A stretch of 64,000 bases of DNA from Bacteroides thetaiotaomicron VPI-5482 (GCF_000011065.1 NC_004663.1:1922001-1986000); one strand, 5' to 3'. Positions 15,927 to 24,746 are shown, counted from the stretch's first letter. Numbers and translations are program-made. Notes: generated from the letters alone by a model not told the origin.

Positions 15927-17360
15927 TTAGAACTTATAGTTTACACTTACACCAAACACTTTGTTTGTACGACTATAAACATCTTTATCCATTGAAGCCA
16001 TAGCCCCATCCAAGCCACGTGGATTTTCTTTGGTATAATCGCTGTAGGTAGTCCAGAAATAAGCAACATCTAAACTTAACGCCTTACTAAGATTAATACG
16101 ACCGCCCAAACCGACTGAATAAGAATCACAAGAGAAACTTGTGTCTGTCTGGAAAGCATCGCTCAATCCATAATCAGTTTTCTGATAACCACCACTGACT
16201 GTGAATATTTTGTTTATATCCCATTCTACACCAGCCAGGTATTCGTGTGTTCCATGTTTCAATGTCTTCTGCTTGTTATCAGCCATACCTGCATTCTTGT
16301 CATCAAAGAAATGATACTCTACTGAAGCACGAAGAGAAGGCAAGAATTCATAACTTGCTGCTACAGATAACATAGAAGGGAGGTCACTTGGAGTATTCAC
16401 ACCATGCTGATAAGGTGCCATATAGGCAGCAGCAGCATCCGGAAATTCCAATTTATGTGTATTGTTCTCAATATTCATATTAGCTTTGAACTCATACTTC
16501 GCAGCCAAATTCAACTTACCGAACTTAGCGTCTACACCGATAATCGGCGTCAATCCCCAACCTGTCTGGTCACAATCCAGTTCAAGCTTCGTATCATTCA
16601 GTTTCTGAAGCATAGGTGCAGATTGTTCTTGTGCAATCTGCTGTGCCTGTTCTAAACTCAAATTAGGATTAGCCCCCATAATTTGTTGTACTATAGCAGC
16701 ACCGATCTGTCCTGCTACTCCTTCTTTCAAGGCAATATTCAGAAAACCTTTATATCCACCTGTAAAGTAATTCATACGGGCTCCGGCAAAAACTGAAAAG
16801 TGTTCATTAATCTTATAGCTTGCCCCTAACTGCAAACCATAAATATATTGACGACCTTCCATGGCTGAATTGATATTGTACATATTAGGTTTCAACATAT
16901 CACTTGTAGAATTTACCAAGCCGATAGCAGCTGCATCAAACATAGGCAAACCTGTATTGAAAGAAGCTTTTCCACCACCACCAACGATAGCGAAACTACC
17001 GGAAAATGCCCAGTCACCATTCTTATATACAGCATGTACAGAAGGGATAACGGGAGCCGAAGCTTTTCCTTCATAATTGCGCACGGAAGTCTGTCCATCC
17101 ATAGTCCACAAAGGACTTGTAGCAGCAATATCACGAGTCTGATATGCACTCTGAATAGTCAGTGCTACCTGTAAACCGTTTTGGGGAAGGAATGCCAGTC
17201 CGGCAGGATTACTATAAACTCCATCAATATCAATGGAAGCGCCGCGGGCTATCATGCGCAAGAAAGCAGCATTCTGATTCGTATTAGTTAGATAATCTCC
17301 GGCAAAAGTTGGAATTGAAACGATTAACATTACAAATCCAATCAAGAAATTTTTTCTCAT
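15927..17360 (-). CDS. OmpP1/FadL-family outer-membrane transporter
   Basis: The 477-residue protein has a signal peptide (1-20, ending TFAG) followed by the FadL hallmark N-terminal plug NTNQNAAFLRMIARGASIDIDGVYSNPAGLAFL. The barrel ends in VFGVSVNYKF. FadL proteins move hydrophobic molecules such as long-chain fatty acids through the outer membrane via a lateral opening. A TATCTTTG -7 box on the minus strand at 17396-17389 lies 29 bp upstream of the ATG. An insertion at about 215-245 is Gln/Ala-rich (NPNLSLEQAQQIAQEQSAP). Confidence 0.92.
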   Translation of the reverse strand: MRKNFLIGFVMLIVSIPTFAGDYLTNTNQNAAFLRMIARGASIDIDGVYSNPAGLAFLPQNGLQVALTIQSAYQTRDIAATSPLWTMDGQTSVRNYEGKASAPVIPSVHAVYKNGDWAFSGSFAIVGGGGKASFNTGLPMFDAAAIGLVNSTSDMLKPNMYNINSAMEGRQYIYGLQLGASYKINEHFSVFAGARMNYFTGGYKGFLNIALKEGVAGQIGAAIVQQIMGANPNLSLEQAQQIAQEQSAPMLQKLNDTKLELDCDQTGWGLTPIIGVDAKFGKLNLAAKYEFKANMNIENNTHKLEFPDAAAAYMAPYQHGVNTPSDLPSMLSVAASYEFLPSLRASVEYHFFDDKNAGMADNKQKTLKHGTHEYLAGVEWDINKIFTVSGGYQKTDYGLSDAFQTDTSFSCDSYSVGLGGRINLSKALSLDVAYFWTTYSDYTKENPRGLDGAMASMDKDVYSRTNKVFGVSVNYKF

Positions 17361-17472
17361 CTAAATCTTTTTTAAATTAATTCGGGCGCAAAGATACAAT
17401 ATTCCTGCACACGAGACGTATGTTTGTGCACTTATTTTCGTTTACCAGCTCATTTTGATTGAAAATAAAAAC

Positions 17473-17561
17473 TGTTTCTAATGAAACAATTCACATTCAG
17501 AGCGGAGGTAAAGATAAACAAACCACCCTGTTTTTACGTTTATTAATAAGAATAAAAACAG
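17473..17561. promoter_or_regulatory. Two inverted repeats in the ldhA upstream region
   Basis: TGTTTCTAATGAAACA (17473-17488) is a 16-bp inverted repeat of operator size. A second, CTGTTTTTA (17528-17536) with TAAAAACAG (17553-17561), can form a hairpin ending 8 bp before the ATG. No clear Rex-type site is seen. Binding proteins are unknown. Confidence 0.4.
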
Positions 17562-17569
17562 AAAATATT

Positions 17570-18571
17570 ATGGCCTATACAATTGCATTTTTCGGAACAA
17601 AGCCTTATGACGAAGCTTCTTTCAACGATAAAAACAAAGAGTTCAGATTTGAATTCCGTTATTATAAAGGACATCTGAATAAGAATAACGTGCTATTGAC
17701 GCAAGGAGTAGATGCGGTCTGTATCTTTGTCAACGATACGGCCGATGCAGAAGTCATTCATGCTATGGCAGCCAACGGAGTAAAACTGCTGGCACTCCGA
17801 TGTGCAGGATTCAATAATGTAGACCTGAACGCTGCCGCCACTGCCGGAATCACCGTTGTACGGGTTCCTGCATATTCGCCTTATGCCGTTGCCGAATATA
17901 CCGTAGCACTCATGCTCTCTCTCAACCGAAAGATTCCACGCGCTTCGTGGCGTACAAAAGACGGAAACTTTTCCCTTCACGGTCTGATGGGATTCGACAT
18001 GCACGGTAAGACGGCAGGTATCATCGGTACAGGAAAAATCGCCAAAATTCTGATTCATATCTTAAAGGGATTCGGAATGAATATACTGGCTTATGACCTT
18101 TATCCCGACTACAACTTTGCCAGGGAAGAACAAATCGTTTATACTTCTCTGGACGAATTGTACCATAGTTCCGACATTATTTCCCTACATTGCCCACTTA
18201 CCGAAGCCACCAAATATCTGATCAATGACTACTCCATCAGCAAAATGAAAGACGGAGTCATGATCATCAATACCGGTCGTGGACAATTGATTCACACCAA
18301 TGCCCTGATCGAAGGCTTAAAAAACAAGAAAATCGGTTCTGCCGGATTGGATGTGTACGAGGAAGAAAGCGAATATTTCTACGAAGACCAGTCCGACCGC
18401 ATCATCGACGACGACGTGCTTGCCCGTCTGCTCTCATTTAACAATGTGATTGTCACTTCGCATCAAGCCTTTTTCACACGTGAAGCAATGGGAAATATCG
18501 CCATGACCACACTTCAGAATATCAAGGATTTCATCAACCACAAGCCTTTGCTAAATGAAGTGAAGAGATAG
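17570..18571 (+). CDS. ldhA: D-lactate dehydrogenase (2-hydroxyacid dehydrogenase family)
   Basis: The 333-residue product reduces pyruvate to D-lactate with NADH. Marks are the substrate loop LLALRCAGFNNVDLNAA, the NAD-binding KTAGIIGTGKIAKILIHILKGFGM, catalytic Arg in INTGRGQLIHT, Glu in VYEEESEYFYED and His in VIVTSHQAFFTREA. The start MAYTIAFFG matches other family members; a longer frame upstream would consume the promoter region. The length is that of the LdhA/HicDH group. Confidence 0.93.
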   Translation: MAYTIAFFGTKPYDEASFNDKNKEFRFEFRYYKGHLNKNNVLLTQGVDAVCIFVNDTADAEVIHAMAANGVKLLALRCAGFNNVDLNAAATAGITVVRVPAYSPYAVAEYTVALMLSLNRKIPRASWRTKDGNFSLHGLMGFDMHGKTAGIIGTGKIAKILIHILKGFGMNILAYDLYPDYNFAREEQIVYTSLDELYHSSDIISLHCPLTEATKYLINDYSISKMKDGVMIINTGRGQLIHTNALIEGLKNKKIGSAGLDVYEEESEYFYEDQSDRIIDDDVLARLLSFNNVIVTSHQAFFTREAMGNIAMTTLQNIKDFINHKPLLNEVKR

Positions 18572-18631
18572 AACCTTTACCTGACTTCCCTTGTTACAGA
18601 AGTATATAAACAATTAGAAAAGGAGAAAATT

Positions 18632-19336
18632 ATGAAGAAAGTAATACATAAAGCAGATACAAGAGGACATTCCCAATATGACTGGCTGGATAGTTACCAT
18701 ACCTTCAGTTTCGACGAATACTTCGATTCTGACCGTATAAACTTCGGTGCCCTCCGCGTATTGAATGACGACAAAGTCGCCCCCGGAGAAGGGTTCCAAA
18801 CCCATCCGCATAAAAATATGGAGATTATCTCCATTCCATTGAAAGGACATCTGCAACATGGTGACAGCAAGAAAAACAGCCGTATCATCACTGTCGGAGA
18901 GATTCAGACGATGAGTGCCGGAACGGGTATTTTCCACAGTGAAGTGAATGCCAGCCCTGTAGAGCCGGTAGAATTCCTGCAAATATGGATTATGCCGAGA
19001 GAGCGGAATACACATCCTGTCTACAAGGATTTCAGCATCAAAGAGCTGGAACGACCGAACGAACTGGCAGTGATTGTATCGCCCGACGGCAGTACTCCCG
19101 CTTCACTTCTACAAGACACCTGGTTTTCTATCGGAAAGGTGGAAGCCGGAAAGAAACTCGGTTATCACTTGCACCAAAGTCATGGCGGCGTATACATTTT
19201 CCTGATCGAAGGAGAAATCGTAGTAGACGGAGAAGTACTGAAACGTCGCGACGGAATGGGCGTCTATGATACGAAAAGTTTCGAACTCGAAACATTGAAG
19301 GACTCACATATCTTATTGATAGAAGTACCGATGTAG
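18632..19336 (+). CDS. Pirin family protein
   Basis: The 234-residue bicupin has the Fe-binding N-terminal cupin (FGALRVLNDDKVAPGEGFQTHPHKNMEIISIPLKG, metal His/His/Glu set) and a degenerate C-terminal cupin (KLGYHLHQSHGGVYIFLIEGE). Bacterial pirins include quercetinases and redox-linked regulators; the substrate is unknown. AGGAG sits 7 bp before the ATG. It follows ldhA by 60 bp on the same strand and may be co-transcribed with it and pdxH. Confidence 0.93.
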   Translation: MKKVIHKADTRGHSQYDWLDSYHTFSFDEYFDSDRINFGALRVLNDDKVAPGEGFQTHPHKNMEIISIPLKGHLQHGDSKKNSRIITVGEIQTMSAGTGIFHSEVNASPVEPVEFLQIWIMPRERNTHPVYKDFSIKELERPNELAVIVSPDGSTPASLLQDTWFSIGKVEAGKKLGYHLHQSHGGVYIFLIEGEIVVDGEVLKRRDGMGVYDTKSFELETLKDSHILLIEVPM

Positions 19337-19370
19337 AAATTTGGAATTAGAAATCATGAATCTTGAATGA

Positions 19371-20012
19371 ATGAAGAATATAGCTGATATCCGGCAAGAA
19401 TATACCAAAAGCGGGTTAAGGGAAAGCGAACTTCCCTGCGACCCGCTTTCACTTTTCAGCCGCTGGCTACAGGAAGCCATCGACGCAAACGTAGAAGAAC
19501 CGACCGCCATCATTGTAGGTACCGTATCTCCCGAAGGCAGACCCTCGACCCGTACCGTACTGCTGAAAGGACTGCATGACGGAAAGTTTATCTTCTATAC
19601 CAACTACGAAAGCCGCAAAGGAAGGCAACTGGCACAAAATCCGTACATTTCACTTTCCTTTGTCTGGCATGAACTTGAAAGGCAAGTACACATCGAAGGT
19701 ACTGCCGCGAAAGTTTCTCCGGAGGAATCGGACGAATATTTCCGGAAGCGCCCTTATAAAAGCCGCATCGGTGCACGTATTTCTCCACAAAGCCAGCCTA
19801 TCGCAAGCCGGATGCAACTGATACGCGCTTTCGTCAAAGAAGCTGCCCGATGGCTGGGAAAAGAAGTGGAACGGCCCGACAACTGGGGCGGATATGCCGT
19901 CACTCCTACCCGAATGGAGTTTTGGCAAGGACGCCCCAACCGGTTACACGATCGCTTCCTGTATACCCTAAAGACGGATGGAAAATGGGAAATCAATCGA
20001 CTTTCTCCCTGA
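19371..20012 (+). CDS. pdxH: Pyridoxine/pyridoxamine 5'-phosphate oxidase
   Basis: The 213-residue FMN enzyme makes pyridoxal 5'-phosphate. Marks are RPSTRTVLLKG, FIFYTNYESRKGRQLAQNP, the central SLSFVWHELERQVHIEG, YFRKRPYKSRIGARISPQS, and the C-terminal EFWQGRPNRLHDRFLYT ending INRLSP. Length and ends are canonical. It starts 34 bp after the pirin gene. Confidence 0.97.
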   Translation: MKNIADIRQEYTKSGLRESELPCDPLSLFSRWLQEAIDANVEEPTAIIVGTVSPEGRPSTRTVLLKGLHDGKFIFYTNYESRKGRQLAQNPYISLSFVWHELERQVHIEGTAAKVSPEESDEYFRKRPYKSRIGARISPQSQPIASRMQLIRAFVKEAARWLGKEVERPDNWGGYAVTPTRMEFWQGRPNRLHDRFLYTLKTDGKWEINRLSP

Positions 20013-20080
20013 TTTCACTGATTTTTCTTGCCAACTCCAACTAGAATACGTAATATTGCAACTGTAAAAATAATCAGCTC

Positions 20081-20812
20081 ATGACACTGGATTATATTTA
20101 TCATAGCGGTTTTGCCATCGAAGCAGAAGGTGTGACCGTCATCATCGATTATTACAAAGATTCTTCGGAAACTGAACATAACCGGGGAATCGTACATGAC
20201 TACCTCCTGCAAAGACCGGGTAAACTCTATGTATTGGCCACTCACTTTCACCCCGACCACTTCAACCGTGAAATACTGACGTGGAAAGAAGCACGTCCCG
20301 ACATCCGGTACATTTTCTCCAAAGATATTCTGAAAAGCCATCGTGCAAAGCCCGAAGACGCTACCTATATTAAAAAAGGAGAAACCTACGAAGACGAGAC
20401 GATCCGCATCGAAGCATTCGGCTCGACCGATGTCGGCAGTTCGTTCCTGATCCATCTGCAAGACTGGAACATCTTCCATGCAGGCGATCTGAACAACTGG
20501 CACTGGAGTGAAGAATCTACCGAAGCGGAGATACGAAAAGCCAACGGAGACTTCCTTGCAGAAGTTAAATATTTAAAAGAAAAAGCACCGAAGATCGATT
20601 TAGCGCTGTTCCCAGTGGACCGCAGGATGGGAAAAGATTATATGAAAGGTGCAAAACAGTTCATCGAACAAATAAAAACTACTATATTTGTACCCATGCA
20701 CTTCAGTGAAGACTACGAAGGCGGAAATGCCCTCCGTGATTTTGCCGAAAATGCAGGATGCCGGTTTGTCAGCATCACCCATCGGGGCGAAAGTTTTGAA
20801 ATAACCAAATAA
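20081..20812 (+). CDS. Metallo-beta-lactamase-fold hydrolase
   Basis: The 243-residue protein has the family motif THFHPDHFNREI (His-x-His-x-Asp-His), an N-terminal Asp strand (VIIDYYKDS), FHAGDLNNWHW with the third metal His/Asp, and a C-terminal PMHFSEDY His. It resembles the UlaG-like branch of MBL hydrolases. The substrate cannot be read from sequence. It lies in a same-strand run with pdxH upstream and a DUF4468 gene 14 bp downstream. Confidence 0.88.
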   Translation: MTLDYIYHSGFAIEAEGVTVIIDYYKDSSETEHNRGIVHDYLLQRPGKLYVLATHFHPDHFNREILTWKEARPDIRYIFSKDILKSHRAKPEDATYIKKGETYEDETIRIEAFGSTDVGSSFLIHLQDWNIFHAGDLNNWHWSEESTEAEIRKANGDFLAEVKYLKEKAPKIDLALFPVDRRMGKDYMKGAKQFIEQIKTTIFVPMHFSEDYEGGNALRDFAENAGCRFVSITHRGESFEITK

Positions 20813-20826
20813 ACACAATAATAATT

Positions 20827-21960
20827 ATGAATAAGTTAACAATCCTGTTTCTTACCATGCTTCTCACATGCCTGCCAATGGCAATGAGAGCCGAATCGCA
20901 CAAAGAAAAAAGAGATGATACCAGATACCTTGCGGGAGCTGTTCCTGTAGTAGATGGTAAAGTAGTATTTTCCAAGGAATTCCAGATTCCCGGAATGAGT
21001 CAGAAGCAAATCTACGACACTGTCATGAAGTGGATGAACGAACGTCTGAAAGAAAACAATAATCCGGACAGCCGCGTCGTTTTCAGCGATGAAGCACAAG
21101 GAACCATCGCCGGTGTAGGTGAAGAATGGATCACATTTTACTCCAGCGCCCTGTCATTGGACCGCACTTGGGTCAATTATCAGATCACTGTTACCTGCAA
21201 ACTGGGCAGTTGCTTGGTAGAACTGGAAAAAATCCGTTTCACCTACCGCGAAACAGAAAAATACAAAGCAGAAGAATGGATTACAGATGAATATGCACTG
21301 AACAAAGCTAAAACCAAACTGGTACGCGGCTTGGCTAAATGGCGCAGAAAAACGGTAGACTTTGCCGATGACATCTTTATGGATGTAGCTGTAGCCTTCG
21401 GTGCTCCCGATACTCGTCCGAAGTCTGAGAAAAAGAAAAAAGAAGAAGAAGCACAGAAACCGTCTATCGTTGCCGCTGCAGGTCCGCTGGTGATTGGTCA
21501 AGGCGGTAAAGTTACCACTGCAGAAGCAGATCAGTCAACTACTCCTGCTGCTACTTTAACGCCTGCAACTCCTGTCGGCAAGGCTTCAGCAGATATGCCG
21601 GGATATACAGAAATCGATCTGAAGCAGATTCCGGGTGATGTATATGCATTGATGGGCAATGGAAAACTGGTGATCTCTATCGGCAAAGATGAATTCAACA
21701 TGACCAATATGACAGCCAACGCAGGCGGCGCACTGGGTTATCAAAACGGTAAAGCCGTAGCTTATTGCACACTTTCTGCCGATCAGCCCTACGAAGCGAT
21801 AGAAAAAGCAGAAACTTATACACTGAAACTATACGCTCCGAACCAAACGACCCCTTCGGCTGTTATCGAATGTAAGAAACTACCTTCACAAACGACTCCG
21901 CAAGCCGGACAACCCCGTACGTATGTCGGAGAAATCGTGAAGCTATTGATGAAAAAATAA
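20827..21960 (+). CDS. DUF4468 exported protein
   Basis: The 377-residue product has a signal peptide (1-22, ending AMRAES). Its N-terminal domain (about 45-165) matches DUF4468 with a TBP-like fold (FSKEFQIPGMSQKQIYDTVMKWMNERL; VNYQITVTCKLGSCLVELEKIRFTY). A charged segment (about 198-212, SEKKKKEEEAQ) follows, then a Pro/Thr/Ala linker and a C-terminal beta domain (about 255-375). The function is unknown; the family is common in Bacteroidetes envelopes. Confidence 0.85.
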   Translation: MNKLTILFLTMLLTCLPMAMRAESHKEKRDDTRYLAGAVPVVDGKVVFSKEFQIPGMSQKQIYDTVMKWMNERLKENNNPDSRVVFSDEAQGTIAGVGEEWITFYSSALSLDRTWVNYQITVTCKLGSCLVELEKIRFTYRETEKYKAEEWITDEYALNKAKTKLVRGLAKWRRKTVDFADDIFMDVAVAFGAPDTRPKSEKKKKEEEAQKPSIVAAAGPLVIGQGGKVTTAEADQSTTPAATLTPATPVGKASADMPGYTEIDLKQIPGDVYALMGNGKLVISIGKDEFNMTNMTANAGGALGYQNGKAVAYCTLSADQPYEAIEKAETYTLKLYAPNQTTPSAVIECKKLPSQTTPQAGQPRTYVGEIVKLLMKK

Positions 21961-21973
21961 CAAGATAGCAATC

Positions 21974-22354
21974 ATGGAAATTAAAAGTAGATTTGATCAC
22001 TTTAATATCAATGTAACGAATCTGGAGCGAAGCATTGCTTTTTATGAAAAAGCGCTTGGCTTAAAAGAACATAGTCGGAAGGAAGCTTCCGACGGTTCTT
22101 TCATCCTGGTCTACCTGACGGACAACGAAACCGGCTTCCTACTGGAACTGACCTGGCTGAAAGATCATACCTCCCCCTATGAACTGGGAGAAAACGAAAG
22201 TCATTTATGCTTTCGTGTAGCCGGCGACTATGACGCCATACGGCAATACCACAAAGAAATGAATTGTGTCTGTTTTGAGAATACAGCCATGGGGCTTTAT
22301 TTTATCAACGACCCGGATGACTACTGGATAGAGATACTTCCACAAAAGAAGTAA
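21974..22354 (+). CDS. VOC-family (glyoxalase-like) metalloprotein
   Basis: The 126-residue protein is one vicinal-oxygen-chelate unit with two beta-alpha-beta-beta-beta modules: FDHFNINVTNLERSIAFYEKALGL, FLLELTWLKD with the metal Glu, HLCFRV with His, and YFINDPDDYWIEILPQ with the C-terminal Glu. It resembles lactoylglutathione lyase, which would detoxify methylglyoxal, but the true substrate is uncertain. Its stop codon lies in the left edge of a 60-bp palindrome. Confidence 0.87.
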   Translation: MEIKSRFDHFNINVTNLERSIAFYEKALGLKEHSRKEASDGSFILVYLTDNETGFLLELTWLKDHTSPYELGENESHLCFRVAGDYDAIRQYHKEMNCVCFENTAMGLYFINDPDDYWIEILPQKK

Positions 22355-22412
22355 CCTTATAAAAAGAAGCGGGGCAGGATGATCATCCTGCCCCGCTTCT
22401 TTTTATAAGGTT
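22353..22412. terminator. 60-bp perfect palindrome acting as bidirectional terminator
   Basis: Bases 22353-22382 are the exact reverse complement of 22383-22412 with no loop bases between. Each strand therefore reads as a GC-rich hairpin (GAAGCGGGGCAGGATGA arm) followed by TTCTTTTTATAAGG. The stop codons of the two convergent genes flank it (TAA at 22352-22354 and, on the minus strand, 22416-22414). A two-way intrinsic terminator is the simplest role. Confidence 0.9.
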
Positions 22413-22413
22413 G

Positions 22414-22866
22414 TTAGCTATTCATGACATAACACATCCCCAAAATGCTTGAAATAATGAAAAAACATCCGGGAATAAATAAACGAACAAACAATCTTGT
22501 CAATTGCATTTTTTGCTCGACAAACATTGCATCATTATCCAAATTATACCAAACCGTAACTTTATCACCTATATGAAAATCTTTCGGGTAATATGAAAAT
22601 TGTGTGATATCCTCCACAATAATATTGGGATTGATAGACCGACAGCATTTTTCACCCTCTCCTTCTAATGTAAATTCAACAGACGGGCGCATAAGAAGCT
22701 TTCCATCCTTCACATAAGTATCAACATCCACTACTATTCCATCTATCTTCTTAATGTATTTCGTTTCGACTCTCTTGATTAAAAGACAAAACATCCTCAT
22801 CTTAATGATCAAACCAAGTCCATGGCCAGCCAGCAAAAGTGCTAGTATACAAACAATTGTTCCCAT
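22414..22866 (-). CDS. DUF3592-like membrane protein
   Basis: The 150-residue product has an N-terminal hydrophobic segment (about 3-25), a soluble beta-rich middle (IKKIDGIVVDVDTYVKDGKLLMRPSVEFTLEGEG; FHIGDKVTVWYNLDNDAMFVE) and a C-terminal transmembrane segment (about 124-147). The layout resembles DUF3592 proteins, whose function is unknown. Its ATG directly follows the TAA of the upstream 61-residue gene (TAAATG), so translation is coupled. Confidence 0.7.
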   Translation of the reverse strand: MGTIVCILALLLAGHGLGLIIKMRMFCLLIKRVETKYIKKIDGIVVDVDTYVKDGKLLMRPSVEFTLEGEGEKCCRSINPNIIVEDITQFSYYPKDFHIGDKVTVWYNLDNDAMFVEQKMQLTRLFVRLFIPGCFFIISSILGMCYVMNS

Positions 22867-23052
22867 TTATTTTTTATGTCGGTTAGCTCTCTTTTTCCGA
22901 ATATCCGCTTTCATCTTCGCGGCTCCGGAACCATGTTGTCCACGAATATAAGTCGCTTTCTTCGCTTTCGTCTTCACTTTCTCCTCCTCCTGGGGCTTAT
23001 CTTTCTTACCTTTAAAGACGATTCCACCCATGATTGCATCTTCTATACTCAT
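22867..23052 (-). CDS. Small basic 61-residue protein
   Basis: From ATG at 23052 the product is MSIEDAIMGG, then a Lys/Glu/Arg-rich tail (KPQEEEKVKTKAKKATYIRG; IRKKRANRHKK). It is strongly basic, without a signal peptide or membrane segment, and probably unstructured. It might bind nucleic acid. It abuts the membrane-protein gene downstream with no gap. I do not recognise a family. Confidence 0.55.
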   Translation of the reverse strand: MSIEDAIMGGIVFKGKKDKPQEEEKVKTKAKKATYIRGQHGSGAAKMKADIRKKRANRHKK

Positions 23053-23151
23053 ATATATTATATTGTTAGCATTCACATTTCTGATGCAAAGATAAGCCTT
23101 TTCTACGGAATTGTTTATCTTTGGCGGATAAAACAATACATAATCACCAAA

Positions 23152-23883
23152 ATGGCAACAATAACCCTTTCCGCAGAAAAGGACCCGATGGGAGCTGCAA
23201 TCTCCGATTATTTCAATCATCACAGAGCTGACCGCTTGCGAGTATTCTCTTCTCAATTCGAAGAAGATGAAATCCCCGTTAAGGAATTATTCCGAAGTAT
23301 ACAGTCCATGCCAGTTCTCGAACGCACTGCTCTGCAAATGGCTACGGGAAGAATATTAGATGTAGGAGCCGGAAGCGGCTGCCACGCATTGGCACTTCAA
23401 GAAATGGGAAAAGAAGTTTGCGCCATTGACATCTCTCCGCTTTCCAACGAAGTAATGAAACAACGCGGCGTAAAAGATTCCCGCCTCATCAATCTCTTTG
23501 ACGAAACATTCACCGAAACATTCGATACGGTTCTGATGCTGATGAATGGTTCGGGCATCATAGGAACACTAAATAATATGCCTGCCTTCTTCCAACGGAT
23601 GAAACGTATCCTACGCCCTGGCGGATGTATTCTGATGGATTCAAGTGATCTGCGCTATCTTTTCGAAGAAGAAGACGGTAGCATGCTTATCGATCTGGCA
23701 GGCGATTATTATGGAGAAGTAGATTTCCAGATGCAATACAAGGATGTAAAAGGAGATACATTCGACTGGCTATATATCGATTTTCAGACTCTTAGCCTAT
23801 ACGCCTCCGAATGTGGATTCAAAGCGGAATTAATCAAAGAAGGAAAACATTATGACTATCTGGCAAAGCTGAGCCTTGCCTGA
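23152..23883 (+). CDS. Class I SAM-dependent methyltransferase
   Basis: The 243-residue protein has motif I ILDVGAGSGCHALALQE, motif II region VCAIDISPLSNEVMK, FDTVLMLMNGSGIIG and FFQRMKRILRPGGCILMD, the common layout of class I methyltransferases. The substrate is unknown. The start ATGGCAACA fits the family; a longer upstream frame would run through the divergent promoter region. It is followed by the 22-bp-period array B. Confidence 0.88.
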   Translation: MATITLSAEKDPMGAAISDYFNHHRADRLRVFSSQFEEDEIPVKELFRSIQSMPVLERTALQMATGRILDVGAGSGCHALALQEMGKEVCAIDISPLSNEVMKQRGVKDSRLINLFDETFTETFDTVLMLMNGSGIIGTLNNMPAFFQRMKRILRPGGCILMDSSDLRYLFEEEDGSMLIDLAGDYYGEVDFQMQYKDVKGDTFDWLYIDFQTLSLYASECGFKAELIKEGKHYDYLAKLSLA

Positions 23884-23920
23884 CAGCGTATTATTTTAAT
23901 CAGAAAAAGCCCTATTCAGG

Positions 23921-23999
23921 ATAGTGACACTATCACATCAGAATAGTGTAACCATACTAACGATATAGTGTCACCATCCCAGTATGATAGTGACACTAT
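23921..23999. repeat. 22-bp-period palindromic array B (core ATAGTGWCACTAT)
   Basis: Four units begin with ATAGTG at 23921, 23943, 23965 and 23987, exactly 22 bp apart. The first and last are full near-palindromes (ATAGTGACACTAT); the middle two are degenerate on the right (ATAGTGTAACCAT, ATAGTGTCACCAT). The intervening 9 nt are unrelated. It fills the space between two convergent genes (methyltransferase and TlpA lipoprotein). Confidence 0.88.
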
Positions 24000-24042
24000 A
24001 TTTATTGTGCCCGCATCCGGTTCAGAGACCGGCAATAAGCAC

Positions 24043-24645
24043 TTATTTCAGCATTTCATTGATCTGCTGAACCAGTGAAGCGAACTCTTCTTCATTATAC
24101 AGACGAGTCAGTTTTACAATCTTTCCTTCCCGGTCTATCAGCACATTCCGTGTGATTCCGGCATCACGCAATGCATATTTTGCAAAAATATCAGCTCCCG
24201 GATCCAGTCCCAGCGGGTAAGTCACTCCGGTAGACTTTGCGAAGGCAAGCACTTTTTCAAGCGGTTCGTCACGGTCTATTCCAATCAGTGCAAAGTCTGC
24301 ATTATCCTTATGCTTCAGCCAAATGTCTTTTTCTATAAAAGGCATTTCCTTACGGCATACTCCGCACCAACTTGCTGTAAACTGCAACATGACAACCTTC
24401 CCACGAAGAGATGACAAAGTCACTTGTTTGCCATCCGTCAATGTAATCGTAAAATCAGGGGCCATCTCCCCTATTCTGACAATATATCCTGTACTATCAG
24501 CCTGTGCCGACGTCGCTTCAGCAGTCACTTTCACTGCGTCGGAAGCACTTTCAGTAGCTTCTGCTCCTTTCTTCTGGCCTGAACAAGCCAGTAAACTAAC
24601 GGCTAATAAAGCCACACCACATACATTCATAATTTTCTTTTTCAT
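24043..24645 (-). CDS. TlpA-family thiol-disulfide lipoprotein
   Basis: From MKKKIMNV the 200-residue product has a lipobox (LLAC, Cys about 20), an Ala/Glu/Ser-rich linker (25-50) and a thioredoxin-like domain with IGEMAPDFTITLTDGKQVTLSSLRGKVVMLQFTASWCGVCRKEMP (active-site Cys-Gly-Val-Cys), then GVTYPLGLDPGADIFAKYALRDAGITRNVLIDREG with the cis-Pro loop lacking a Pro. It is a periplasmic-face disulfide reductase anchored by lipid. A TATATTTG box at 24678-24671 on the minus strand is the likely -7. Confidence 0.93.
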   Translation of the reverse strand: MKKKIMNVCGVALLAVSLLACSGQKKGAEATESASDAVKVTAEATSAQADSTGYIVRIGEMAPDFTITLTDGKQVTLSSLRGKVVMLQFTASWCGVCRKEMPFIEKDIWLKHKDNADFALIGIDRDEPLEKVLAFAKSTGVTYPLGLDPGADIFAKYALRDAGITRNVLIDREGKIVKLTRLYNEEEFASLVQQINEMLK

Positions 24646-24670
24646 CTTCTTGCAATCATTAGTGAGACTG

Positions 24671-24727
24671 CAAATATAAAAAAAGTACACGATGTATTTG
24701 CATTTTTAAAATAAATTCGTACCTTTG
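24671..24727. promoter_or_regulatory. Divergent promoters: tRNA-Thr (+) and TlpA lipoprotein (-)
   Basis: On the + strand TTG at 24698-24700, a 19-bp spacer and TACCTTTG at 24720-24727 form the tRNA promoter, about 20 bp ahead of the tRNA. On the minus strand TATATTTG at 24678-24671 precedes the lipoprotein ATG by 25 bp. Confidence 0.72.
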
Positions 24728-24746
24728 CATCCGCAAAACAGAAAAC

